A stretch of DNA of 27,485 nt from Actinomortierella ambigua (Eukaryota; Mortierellomycota; Mortierellomycetes; Mortierellales; Mortierellaceae). The DNA is taken from positions 1 to 27,485 of the forward strand of contig JAAAJB010000482.1 of the NCBI GenBank assembly GCA_016098155.1. Direction: 5' to 3'. Shown in pieces: positions 1-9,134 of the stretch (the stretch's first letter is position 1; each line of letters begins with the position of its first letter). The notes under the pieces were generated by a model that worked only from the letters and a program-made list of their open reading frames with translations, did no database searches and had not been told where the DNA came from. The translations under genes were made by a program, and so were the position numbers.

Positions 1-48
1 TTTCTTTCCTTGCCGAACATCTTCACTCTTTATTCAATTCCCGGTTAG

Positions 49-636
49 AACAATCTCATATACCCCACAAACAAGAATCAACAACACCAACAGCACATCA
101 GGAGGAACTTGGTCCCCAAGAACGACAAAGGTGGCAGCCACAACCCTGGGGCTTCAAAGGTACTGTGCATATAAACTTGTGATTTTTGTGCTGGTCTACT
201 ACATGTTATGAAAAGCATTTAATTCTGACACTTCCTTCTCACTCTTCCTGCTCTCCCTCGCCGTTCCACATAGATAAAAAACCGGCATGCCTATAACATC
301 TGCCATAACCCCCGACTCCCCCACCCATCTCGGGCCACCACCTTTCAGTCGTCCAACTCATGCCTTGCCCTGGCGCTTATCACAAGCAGCTTAAGAAGGC
401 TGCATAACCATCATCCCCATTCACATTGCGTCCAAGGGCATGGCCAATATCCCCCAACACAACCTAATCCCATTCAACAAGCCCTACTCTCCACATCACA
501 CCACATATCTCCACAAAAAAAAAAGAAAAAAAGAAAAGAAAAGAAAAGAAAAAAAGAAAAAAGAAAAAAGAAAAAAGAAAAAAGAAAAAAGAAAAAAGAA
601 AAGACAACAACCGATGGTCATCTAAGGCGCTCAAAG
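49..636 (+). other. Candidate spliced open frame, partial at the 5' end, unrecognised
   Basis: Two C/A-rich blocks (49-159 and 274-636) are bounded by splice-like signals. An acceptor (GTTAG) precedes 49, a donor (AAAG|GTACTG) follows 159, an acceptor (CACATAG) precedes 274 and a donor (AAAG|GTATGT) follows 636. Both blocks are multiples of three and share one frame that is open for 158 codons. The translation is low in complexity (many His, Asn, Pro, Gln) and ends in a Lys/Arg-rich stretch encoded by a GAAAA microsatellite. I recognise no family. The frame cannot be extended with confidence beyond 636, because each acceptor I tried near 730-775 soon runs into a stop. It could be a decaying gene, an untranslated spliced transcript, or chance in stop-poor sequence. 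Confidence 0.25.
513..604 (+). repeat. A-rich GAAAA/GAAAAA microsatellite
   Basis: Tandem units of G followed by three to seven A run for about 90 nt. On the plus strand this would encode a Lys/Arg/Glu run within the candidate frame at 49-636. Confidence 0.9.
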
Positions 637-2460
637 GTATGTGCTTGAGAAGACTTGGAAGGTGGATGAAATTGTGGAATGCAGAATTGCAAAGTACTCG
701 AAGCTGACGGACACTTTTTGCCCTTGCTATTCGTCATGACCTCGTCCTTAGCCCATCTAGCCCAGCTCCTTGAAAGGGGCCAACATCACACTCAATTCCA
801 CGCCTGGGTGACCAAAGACCGCCGGGCCAAGTGGCAGGGGTGAAGAATGTGGGCCTGCCTGTCTCACACATTGACGCCCAGTCTTCCCCAGCCCCTAGCC
901 ATGCGACCATTCTAAAGATCATCTAGTACAAAAGGTACGGCTCTTGTTACATTTAGTTTGGTACTGTATGGACTGTGAGTGTTGAGAAGTGACATGCTGA
1001 TGTGACCCTTGACTGAAATTGCTCACCTCTTCTTCTTCTATCACATTCCTGTTAGAACAATCCCCCTCTACATGACACAAAGCACGATTATCCACAGCCC
1101 ATCACAAAGAATGGTCCCCAAGAGCGAAGGTGGTAGCCCCAACACCGGGAGGTCCAAAGGTACGGTGCGAGCTCATGACTGACTTGGCTTGGTCAGATGT
1201 GCAAGTGAAGGCATGCATGACTAACCATTTGTTTTTCTTGGTCTCCTTCATTCTCCTGTCTCTTTTCATCTTGTTTAGTTTCTCATCTGGCCCCAACCAA
1301 GGTCGCCGCTGGACTTTCCCACCACCTATCAGTTCCAAGCCAATGCCATGCCCCAATACCACCCACAAACACTCTCAAACAACTTGCGAAACGCCATGGT
1401 GGTCACCGCCACTTTTAGTACTGCGTCTGAGGGCATGGCAGCCATCACCCACACAGCAATATCCTCTCCAACACAACACAACCCAAAACAACATCACACT
1501 TACACCCACAGTCGGGTCTCTACTCTCTGACCAAACTTCTCCGAGCTTCACGCAGTCCGTGTGCAAATCACCATGATGGTAAGTCGAACCTGCTTTCTCT
1601 ATTGGGGCGAGGAGATCCTCACGGTGGCTGGATAGTGTCTGGTCCGGTCAGTTCTCTAACTCTTATCTGTACCACTTGTATTCTCTCCTCCCAAGCAAGT
1701 CTACCTAATGCCCAACCTCTGTTGCCATCGACTTTGCCATATGCCCTCTGCCTGCTCTCCCAAGAGAGGGCGCACTCTACTATTACAATGTCGGACATCC
1801 TACACCTAGAGTAAGTATCATCGCTACCATGGAGTTGTGCCTGATTGAGACACTGGGTACATATTGACAAGCTCATGTGGGCTAACCAACGCACTTTTCC
1901 CCTGCATGTTTACTCTCCAGGCCCCTTGTCGGCTAAGAAACAACTTCTTCGCAGATTGTCCCGTGATTCTCCTCGACCCCCTCCCCCCAACACAATAGAA
2001 TGGTGACTACAACTTCCTACCCACACACAAGCTTGACTAGCAAACACCTTTCTTCCTTCCCTTGTACACCATCCCCTCTCCACACGCATATGTACACATA
2101 TACATGTTCGCCCACCGTTCACACACGTTTAATTTTTCACTCACAGCACATACATCCAAGACATCAAAATAACACATCCAACTCACATTTGCTGTGGTTT
2201 GATTGCACGCGCTTTGTCATTTTTTTGTTGTTGCTTGAGGCGAGGTGAGATTGGTCTAAGGAGTGTAAACGACAACTATTTTTTAGTTGACGAAGAGCAT
2301 TTCTACGCGAACCCTCGTCTATAGGAATGGTGTTTGGAGACAAAGTTCTACACGCATATTTTCCGTGTTTTTTTTTTTTTTTTTTTTGGGTTAAACCACA
2401 AACTTGCTTGAGTTTTCCGTAACAATATAAGATGATATCAAACCAAAGTTTGGTACAGCA
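637..2460. other. No recognised gene; exon/intron-like alternation, then AT-richer spacer
   Basis: Up to about 2280 the sequence alternates C-rich, T-poor blocks with T-rich blocks, with donor-like sites at 934, 1160, 1578 and 1812. No complete gene model could be built. ORFs here, such as 1130-1576, cross the putative introns and are not convincing. From about 2280 to 2460 the sequence is more AT-rich and contains the T20 run at 2368-2387. It looks like ordinary intergenic DNA. Confidence 0.4.
2368..2387. repeat. Poly-T run (20 T)
   Basis: An uninterrupted run of 20 T (poly-A on the minus strand) lies about 75 nt before the fold-back element. It could be a simple repeat or the tail of a retroposed sequence. 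I saw no target-site duplication. Confidence 0.85.
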
Positions 2461-2740
2461 CGTAAATTTGGTGCTTTACACTAGCTTCGGTGAGGTAGGA
2501 TGACAAAATCAGTGTCTGTAGTGCATGAAAAATGAGAAAGAAACAATCATTTGTTACGGCGAAGAAAACAGCATAGTGCTACCTGGTGGAAGAGGATGAC
2601 AATGTTGTCAGTGTCTGCATTGTTCTTTTCTTACTCTTTTACACTATAAGCAATGAGAAAATTGTCAACCTCTTCCACCAGTGTGTTGCTAGGACTTTTC
2701 ACCCTCATCACAAAAGCTAGGTAAAGCACCCGATTTAAGA
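2461..2740. mobile_element. Fold-back / MITE-like element with nested inverted repeats
   Basis: Outer arms: GGTGCTTTAC at 2470-2479 is the exact reverse complement of 2721-2730. Similarity continues inward (TAGCTT, then GTGA.G) for about 45 nt and slightly outward (TAAAT). Inner arms: 2583-2603 (CTGGTGGAAGAGG...) matches the reverse complement of 2661-2681 at 20 of 21 positions. There is also a direct repeat inside: GGATGACAA ... TCAGTGTCTG near 2497 and again near 2594. No ORF is present. The structure suggests a small non-autonomous DNA transposon or hairpin repeat. The boundaries are approximate because I could not identify a target-site duplication. Confidence 0.5.
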
Positions 2741-2934
2741 AATAAGAATGGACAATGTCCAAGAAAAAAAGGGGGGGGTGGAACGTCCTTGTTTTTATCT
2801 TTAGGATCTACTAACCCTAATATAATATATCGAGAGCTCTGGGCTTTCAGAGACAAAGGCTTCTACTCTTATTGAGATACGGTGGGCGTTTGATGCGACC
2901 ATGAGTTGGATCTGGTGGGTACTCGGGGTAAGCC
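2741..2934. other. Short spacer between fold-back element and transposase stop
   Basis: This stretch is the 3' flank of the transposase gene and has a G8 run at 2771-2778. I see no gene and no clear copy of the 4967-5013 palindrome. Confidence 0.5.
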
Positions 2935-4893
2935 TTAGGCTATACGGGACAGAGCTGCGCGTTGGTCAACAGCACACTTTTCAGGTGAGCTCGTGCTTGA
3001 CTCCTCTTCCGGCGCCTCGTCCTCTGCCAGACCCGCGTCCTCGATCATGCGGACCTTGTCCTTGTACTTGTCGCTCCCAATAACTCGCCTGGCACAGTCA
3101 AGTAAACCGTGCGACATCCCTGCTGCCAGTGTGAGAAAGATCGGCTTGGCCAACTTGTCGACTTGTACGCTCTTTAGCCCAGGCATCGCCGTTGTTATCT
3201 CCTCCCAGAGCTGGGTTGCCTCGGGGTCGCTTGACGATGATCCTAGGTTCTTGAGTCCATCACGATGTTGGGCTGAGAGAGGTGGGGCAGTCGCAAAACA
3301 ATGACGAATGGTTGACGGGGACACTGCATCCCATGCCCGTACCAAGCACTCCCAACAATCAGCAACAGAGGGAGTCGTTTTGGGCGACCTTGATCCGTCC
3401 CGCAACGTCCGCAGCTTTTGAAAATAGAATAACCAATAGTAGTGCTTGAACGAGCGAATGATTCCAGCATCCATTGGCTGTATGACGGATGTCGACGCGG
3501 CAGGAAGCCGCATCAGCGTGACATTCGTCAACTGCAGTGGCTGCACGAAGGGCAAGTGAGAATCTTTGGTGTTGCGGCCCACATTGAGAGGGCGGCCGGG
3601 TTTGTCGGGGATGTTGGTCACCACACTCGCAGTGCTAATATGACCAGGCGCACTTTCCACGATCAAAGCAATACGACGATCTTGTTGACGCATGTCTTCG
3701 TCCAATTGCTTTATCCACCAGCGAAATTTGATGGAGTTCATAAAGTGGCCATCGCCAATCCATCCATCCACGTTTTTTTGGGTGGTGGAGAAAGCGTCTC
3801 CTCGAGGTTCCGAATCGCCTTCAAAATAGAAAAGGAACAGCCAACACCTTATCAGTGGTTGTCTGTATGCATCAGCCTTTATCTAACAAGCATACAATGT
3901 AACTTACTCAAGACAACAAGTCGTCTTTTGCCCTCTCCAGAGGCATTGCAGCAGAGGAATACTGTCACCGATGGTCCGCGATCAACTTTCGTCTCTTGAA
4001 CGCTTCCACTTTGAATAGTAGACCCAGGGTTGTCTCGGAGAGCCAGTGGAGTTACAGTGCAGCTGTATATGTCGTTGAGTGGGTAGTCATCTAAGCGAGT
4101 CGCAATTTCTTCGAGTTGAAGCTTGATCGCGTCCCGGCTGATACTGCCCACTTCTCCTTGAGGCTTGCGCAACTGCAAATCATGCCGCGTCTTGAATCTC
4201 TGAAGCCAGCCCTTGGAAAACACGGGTTTAGGTAGCGACGGGTCAGAGGGGATGGCAGACTTGGTGTTGTGGTAGATCATCATAGCCCACGCTCGTATGT
4301 CAGCCTCGTGAACAGGCAACGCTAATATGTGTAGTCAAAGAGGATTCAGTTTTTTTTTTTTTTTTAAGCAGTTCGATAAATGCTATTGTCCATGTCACTT
4401 GTTTTTGTTGTTCGCAATTGTTGTAGGACAAATAAGTTAGGGCCTCTTCAGGGGGATTCCTGCGAGGCACAAGATTATTTTCCAAACAAGCAATCCAAAT
4501 TCACATCAAAAAAATCTGAAAGGCACAATAAAATATGCGTATATACGCGCACAACGCACCTTGCAGCTTCTGAAGGTTGATCCAGTCTATCAGGACATCT
4601 TCCACGTACTCCATGGGCCGCTCGCGAATACGCAGTTGCTTCTTTAGTGCCGCAGTTGTGAACTTGTTGGAGTGTTCCTGTAAACGCTGCTCTTCTTTGA
4701 GTAGTCTCTTCCCGGTTGAGCTGGGGATATCGAGCTGGCGGAAGATGGCATTGTTGGTTAGACCCACGGTTTGTCGCCTCTCATGAAATGCCTTCAATAA
4801 AATTGCCTTTTGGTCGACGCTATAGTGCTTGTTTCTTGCGGTGTTCTTTGCAACCGACCGCGAAGAACCCCCTCTTGTTGTCGTGGGAGGCAT
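2935..4893 (-). CDS. Pogo/CENP-B-type transposase-like protein (Tc1/mariner superfamily), catalytic positions altered
   Basis: Model: exons 4893-4560, 4321-3908 and 3818-2935, joined by GT-AG introns of 238 and 89 nt. All phases agree, giving 543 aa. Residues about 20-95 resemble the CENP-B N-terminal HTH (HYSVDQKAILL, then ...DIPSSTGKRLL). Residues about 98-165 resemble the Tc5/CENP-B DNA-binding domain (ALPVHEADIRAWA, then FSKGWLQRFKTRH). After that comes a DDE_1-like domain: DDYPLNDIYS at 189-198, FLCCNASGEGK, WWIKQLDEDMRQQ, LIVESAPGH at 301-309 and SVIQPMDAGIIRSFK around 360-374. In known pogo-like enzymes the first Asp sits in a MDETG motif; here that stretch reads SCTVTPL. The second Asp (LLLDNAPSH) is Glu304, and the third, Asp366, is kept. 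The E304-D366 spacing (62) is longer than usual. It is probably catalytically inactive: either a decayed copy or a domesticated DNA-binding protein. Terminal inverted repeats were not found. Confidence 0.7.
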
Positions 4894-4966
4894 TGTGAGT
4901 GAGAGTGAGTCGAGGGTGAGGTAAGTGCGAAAGATGTACATGGAATAAGCAGTCACTCAGTCGGAA

Positions 4967-5013
4967 AATTCCCTCGGTTAGCGGACCAATTTGGACCGCT
5001 AAACGGGGGAATT
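4967..5013. repeat. 47-nt near-perfect palindrome
   Basis: The core TTAGCGG-A-CCAA-T-TTGG-A-CCGCTAA (4978-5002) is flanked by AATTCCC(T)CGG on the left and the complementary CGGGGGAATT on the right. The arms are about 23 nt with only three mismatched positions plus the centre base. It lies 74 nt upstream of the transposase ATG (minus strand) and 69 nt upstream of the tRNA-Asp. It could be a transposon end or footprint, a cruciform-forming site or a regulatory palindrome. Confidence 0.8.
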
Positions 5014-5082
5014 GAGAATGAACTTAGAATGAACTGCATTTCCATGTGACGGTACCAAATCCCAAAGTTCACAAGAATACCA

Positions 5083-5154
5083 TCTCTGGTAGTATAGTGG
5101 TGAGTATCTCCGCCTGTCACGCGGAAGACCGGGGTTCAATTCCCCGCCAGAGAG
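5083..5154 (+). tRNA. tRNA-Asp (GTC)
   Basis: This is a complete intronless cloverleaf. The acceptor stem TCTCTGG pairs with CCAGAGA. The D arm is of the AGTATAGTGGT-type, containing the A box. The anticodon stem TCCGC/GCGGA encloses the loop CTGTCAC with anticodon GTC. The T arm GGGGTTCAATTCCCC contains the B box GGTTCAATTCC. Position 73 is G. A TTTT run at 5161-5164 is a likely Pol III terminator. Decoding Asp GAC/GAU is unambiguous. Confidence 0.97.
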
Positions 5155-5327
5155 TTCTTCTTTTGCGGTTCTCTTTTTGGTCTTGGTTTCTCGCATGCTT
5201 GAACACACGCATTTTGCATTCATTTGGCCGGCTCTTCCTTCCATTCGCTTTAACTTTTTGCTGGAATATCACATTTCACGCCTCTTCTTCTTTTTTTTTA
5301 TTACTTAAGCTTACGTTGCAATTCAGA

Positions 5328-6062
5328 ATGGTAATGCAAAGGCGAATCCAACAAGCTCGAGTCTTTTGAGTGCAGGACGAATGATGCGTGAGGAGAAGCT
5401 GACGGCTCCGTTTTTTTTTTTCGCGGTGTCACCTGGTGGATGGTTCTGCTGTCTTGTAACGATGACAAAACAAAAATAGACGACATCGCCGCCGGACCCT
5501 GTGTTTGAGGAGCTCTCCTCAATCCCCGGGCACCTGGCCTCCTTCTCGGCCAGCTTGGCGTCGGGCGACTTGTTGCATGTAAGCTGTTCTCATCTGGGGA
5601 CTTTCTTCTTTCTGTGAAGTGTTGGTGCAAATTGGTCCATGTGACTAAAGAATATCTCCAATTGTTTGTTCTCCTTTTAGGTGAACGGTGATTTCAATCA
5701 AGAGCAGGCCAGACTGGCGCAAAAGCTGATGCAGGATGCAGGGCAGTTGGTGTCGCGCTATGTGCGCTCGACTGCTACACCGTCGAGCCTTCCGACGCTG
5801 CACCCTGAAGAGAGCCTTGTTCGAAAGGTGACTCGTAAGTAGAGTCGCGTTTGTGGTTTGTTGTTGTTCATTGTGAGCAGTGTGGTGTTGGAGAATGCTG
5901 TCAGTCAACCTGATGTGGGATAGGTGAGGGAGCGCGTCATTTTGCTAAAGTGTCCTCTTTTTTTGATCACCTTACAAACCAATACTAGTTGTGACATCAG
6001 ATGGGTCGTCGATTGCGTTGACTATGGCAGACAACAAGATTTACGGTGTGGAGCGCGAGTAG
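5328..6062 (+). CDS. Small LAMTOR4-like (Ragulator subunit) protein
   Basis: Model: ATG-only exon 5328-5330, then 5480-5578, 5681-5834 and 5989-6062 (TAG). Introns are 149, 102 and 154 nt with donors GTAATG, GTAAGC and GTAAGT. The result is 109 aa, in phase throughout. The protein reads MTTSPPDPVFEELSSIPGHL ..., then GDFNQEQARLAQKLMQDAG, and ends LVTSDGSSIALTMADNKIYG. This pattern matches LAMTOR4 (about 99 aa): IPxxLG...GDxxN, a helix, then a C-terminal beta hairpin 'LLVTVSGQRVFVV'. LAMTOR4 is a roadblock-fold scaffold subunit of Ragulator, which anchors Rag GTPases on the lysosome/vacuole for TORC1 signalling. The start is the weak point. An alternative is ATG 5381 with exon 5381-5425 and a 54-nt intron, giving an N-terminus with a Phe run. 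The middle and last exons are firm; the family call is by memory alignment. Confidence 0.6.
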
Positions 6063-6084
6063 AGGGGAGGAAGGAGGAAAAAAA

Positions 6085-6090
6085 AATAAA
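6085..6090 (+). terminator. AATAAA polyadenylation signal
   Basis: An exact AATAAA lies 22 nt after the LAMTOR4-like stop codon. This is suitable for 3' end formation, though closer to the stop than usual. Confidence 0.4.
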
Positions 6091-7342
6091 CAATGAGCGA
6101 CCGCTCTATTGGCATGCTTTAGTACGTCCACATGGGGTGGCTGTGCCGTTAGATAAGAAAAGGGAAACTGTTAGAAAACGGTATACCTTTTTTTGGCAAC
6201 CAAGGAGCGATCCGGGCAAAGGAGCACTCTCCGAGGCTGGGAGGGGAAAGATGACAAACTGCACAAGGGAGAGATAAAGAGAGAACGAGATGACCCTTTT
6301 ACTTGTCCCTCTCTCTCCTTGCCCCCCTCTCCCTTCCGTCTTGACGAAGGATGCACGTGAAAGTGTGCTGAAGCTGTCCGAGGTCCCTCCTTCCGTCTCT
6401 TTCTCACCGTCTCCGTCTCCTCTAATTTTTTTTGTCAATGACTCCCTGTGTATGTCTTCCTGAAACGCATCCTGCATGTCCCAATGGGGAGTGTACGGAG
6501 GATACGGTCTTTGGTGACCAATGAATGATCTATAAATGTACGAGGATGGTATGCTCGAGATTGGGAATTGAGACACGTGTCCAGATATATTGAGTACAAA
6601 GTGTTTGCCGCGCTATTCGATGTCGCCGCAAAGAAAGCTTTCTGATGGAGAAAAGGAGGAGGGAAGGGAGAGGGAGATCGAAGGGCCAATCCCAATCCTC
6701 GTCTGACGAAAACGAAGGATGGTTGGTGGGGTGTAAACATGTGTTGCCACTGCATGGTGGTGTGAGCATGCCTGCCTGCGGGGTACAAACGGAAAAACAC
6801 AAAGGTTGTGGTGTTTCTGCGCGTGTGGAGAACAAGGTCCAGAGACAGCCCAAAAGACCCAGAGTTTGTTCTCCCGCCCCCCTTCCACCCTCGTCCTGGC
6901 ACATGTTTATACGAGTCTCTTGAACATGGTCTCACTTGTAAGGACGGAAGAATGGACGTATATATAGAGAGAGAAAAGAAAAGAGATCAAGCAGCAGTTA
7001 CGATTTGCAGATGGCTGAGCGGATGACTACAACAACACAGCTTGGACATCCCTATCAGTTTGCGCTCCGACAGGAGAGAAACTCTATTCATGAACATGGA
7101 CTGAACAGAACAGCAGGCAAAGCACCAAGCAAAGCAAGATAGAGAAAGGGACAAAGGAGGACATCGGATAGGGCGAGTGGGACAAGGTGGAAGGTTTCAA
7201 ACAAGCGTGGATCTTGTTGAACGAGGAGAAGCAGGGGGGTGGTGGTGGTGGTGGCCAAGGAGTTGGTGACAACACTGTACAGCAGAGTGATGAAGCAAAG
7301 AGAAAGAGAAGGACGATATACATGTATATGTGTGTATCTGTG

Positions 7343-7377
<35 letters not shown>

Positions 7378-7378
7378 G
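7343..7378 (+). repeat. CTGT tetranucleotide microsatellite
   Basis: About nine tandem CTGT units lie in the region upstream of the Reg1-like gene. A shorter CTGT run occurs at about 24921-24934. Confidence 0.9.
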
Positions 7379-7995
7379 TAGTCTACATGTATACACATGC
7401 ACCTTTCATTTCAACAATATTGCTTTTGCTGCTGCTGCTGCTGCTGTGACTCTAATATTCTTGACGATCGACCCGAACACACACACACACAACAACACTA
7501 CAGAGAGCGAGAGCGAGAGAGCGAGATGAGAGAAATGAATGCTGTGCGGAAGGGCCTTTTTGCTCTCAGTGAGGCGGAGGATTGGGGGGGCGAGACCCAC
7601 AAAAAGGGCCTTCCTTCCTCCAATGAAAAAAGAAGAAACCATACAATTCTTCTCCGCACTCTTCTTCTTCTTCTTCCTCTTCTTCTCTTCTTTCAACTCA
7701 CACAGATACACATCTGCCCTCTTCTCGCTCCCACTCACTGTCACTCTCACTCTCACTCCTTTCACTTTCCTTCCCTTTTCCCCTCTCCCCCTTTCCTTTC
7801 CACCCCCTTCGTTCCCTTTTCCCGCGTCAAAAACCCTCGAAAGAAAGAAAGAAAAAAAAAAGCGCAGGAGCCAAGCAGCCTATCTATCAGTCTTCCTATC
7901 GGTCCAAGCGCACACACTATTTTTATCAGTCAACCCTATCAACTCAAAATCGCACACCTTCGCACCATATAAGAAACGTCTCCTTGTCGGTCAAC

Positions 7996-9102
7996 ATGCC
8001 GGCCTCTGTCTCGTCTTCGTCTTCCTCTTCGTCTTCCTCTTCGCCCACCCCCTCTTCCTCCTCCTCCTCCTCCTCTGCTGCTGCTGCTACCCCACCCTCA
8101 TCGTCGCATAACCACACCCGCCAACACCAACACCACCACCAACACCACCACCACCACCATAACAACAGACGATCTTCTCGACAGCGAAGCTCCTCTGTCA
8201 GCAGCGAAAGGTCGCACCGGAGAATGCATCGATCCAGCCGCTCGGCCTCGACCTCCACTGTCGGTCAACCTGGTGCCCAGCGTGAGCCCCTCAAATCCCA
8301 ATTCGCCCATCTGCATGACGATTCCGATGCAGGCAGAGTCATCCCCACCAACCGCCCTGCAACAGCCATCGACTATCTAGGCAACGGCTGGAACAACGAG
8401 GACGACATTGCCGCTTCCTGGAAGTTCATGACAAAGCAGAAGAATGACATGATCAACGGCCTGCGTCTCGAGAATGCATCATGGCGCAACTGGGCGAAGC
8501 AGCGGCACAATCTCAAGACCGTCAGCCCAAGGACTCTCAATTGGTAAGCATATCCTTTTCTTTTCCTCTCTATTTGCCTGCGAGATTTTCTTTTTTTTCT
8601 TTTTCGTTTGCCGCAGAGAGGAGAAAACCGTTCTGTCCAGAAGGAACCTTGAACACAAACAAACTGGCAGGCAAAAACAACAACAACAACAACAATAGCA
8701 AGTTTAGACAGCACTGAGGCGTCGACGCATGAGGACATACAAGAAAAAAGGAAAGGGGGAGAGCGGAGGAAGACGAGCAGCAGCGGACATGGAACGGTTG
8801 CCCATTGGACAGAAAGGAGAGGTCAGATAGGGGCAAAGAGGAATTTTGTCCTCGATAGAACGGAACCATCCCAGCACGCCATGTGTTTCTTGACTAGCTG
8901 TGGACAGAAGAGCAAGAACAAGAGGAGAACAAAAAAAAAGGGCAGAGGTGGCAGAGGGCAAGAGGGATGTACCCCAAATCATTGGGCTAGGGCGATGAGG
9001 TGTAAAAAAGGGATGTACTCTTAATCATCGAGCTAAGGCGATGAGGTGCACTGTCCACTGGACACAAAGAGACACAAGAAACAGCTCGCTTGCAGTTCAG
9101 TG

Positions 9103-9134
<32 letters not shown>

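Larger units (their letters stand above)
49..1577 (+). repeat. Diverged tandem duplication of exon-like blocks, period about 1.0 kb
   Basis: The block at 44-165 (GTTAGAACAATC ... TTGGTCCCCAAGAACGA ... CAAAGGTACTGTGC) reappears at 1051-1166 (GTTAGAACAATC ... ATGGTCCCCAAGAGCGA ... CAAAGGTACGGTGC). It includes the same acceptor-like start and donor-like end. A second block at about 335-515 aligns with about 1319-1550; both contain CCACCACCT(T/A)TCAG and later TGCGTC..AGGGCATGGC. Order and spacing are kept, so this looks like an old duplication of a multi-exon unit. The second copy has stops in the frame that is open in the first. Further donor-like sites lie at 1578 (GTAAGT) and 1812 (GTAAGT), and an acceptor-like site (CTCCAG) near 1920. 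The function is unknown. Confidence 0.5.
6063..7995. other. 1.9-kb gene-free, microsatellite-rich region (upstream/5'UTR of Reg1-like gene)
   Basis: I see no supported gene. Simple repeats include a GGT run (about 7237-7255), a CTGT run (7343-7378), a CTG run (about 7428-7446) and an AC run (about 7477-7491). From about 7660 to 7860 the plus strand is almost pure C/T, then becomes purine-rich just before the ATG at 7996. TATA-like sequences occur at 6531 (CTATAAATG) and 6958 (GTATATATAG). Minus-strand ORFs at 6106-6935 are overlapping low-complexity frames without recognisable domains. The long pyrimidine tract is typical of fungal core promoters or 5' leaders. Confidence 0.5.

Noticed and set aside
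2811..2820. Telomere-like CTAACCCTAA
   Set aside because: One short copy only; no array.
6106..6935. Overlapping minus-strand ORFs of 124-166 codons
   Set aside because: Low-complexity translations of purine/pyrimidine tracts in three frames; no domain or splice structure.
7397..8111. Plus-strand ORFs of about 190 codons upstream of the Reg1-like ATG
   Set aside because: They translate microsatellites and pyrimidine tracts and overlap the start of the real gene in other frames.
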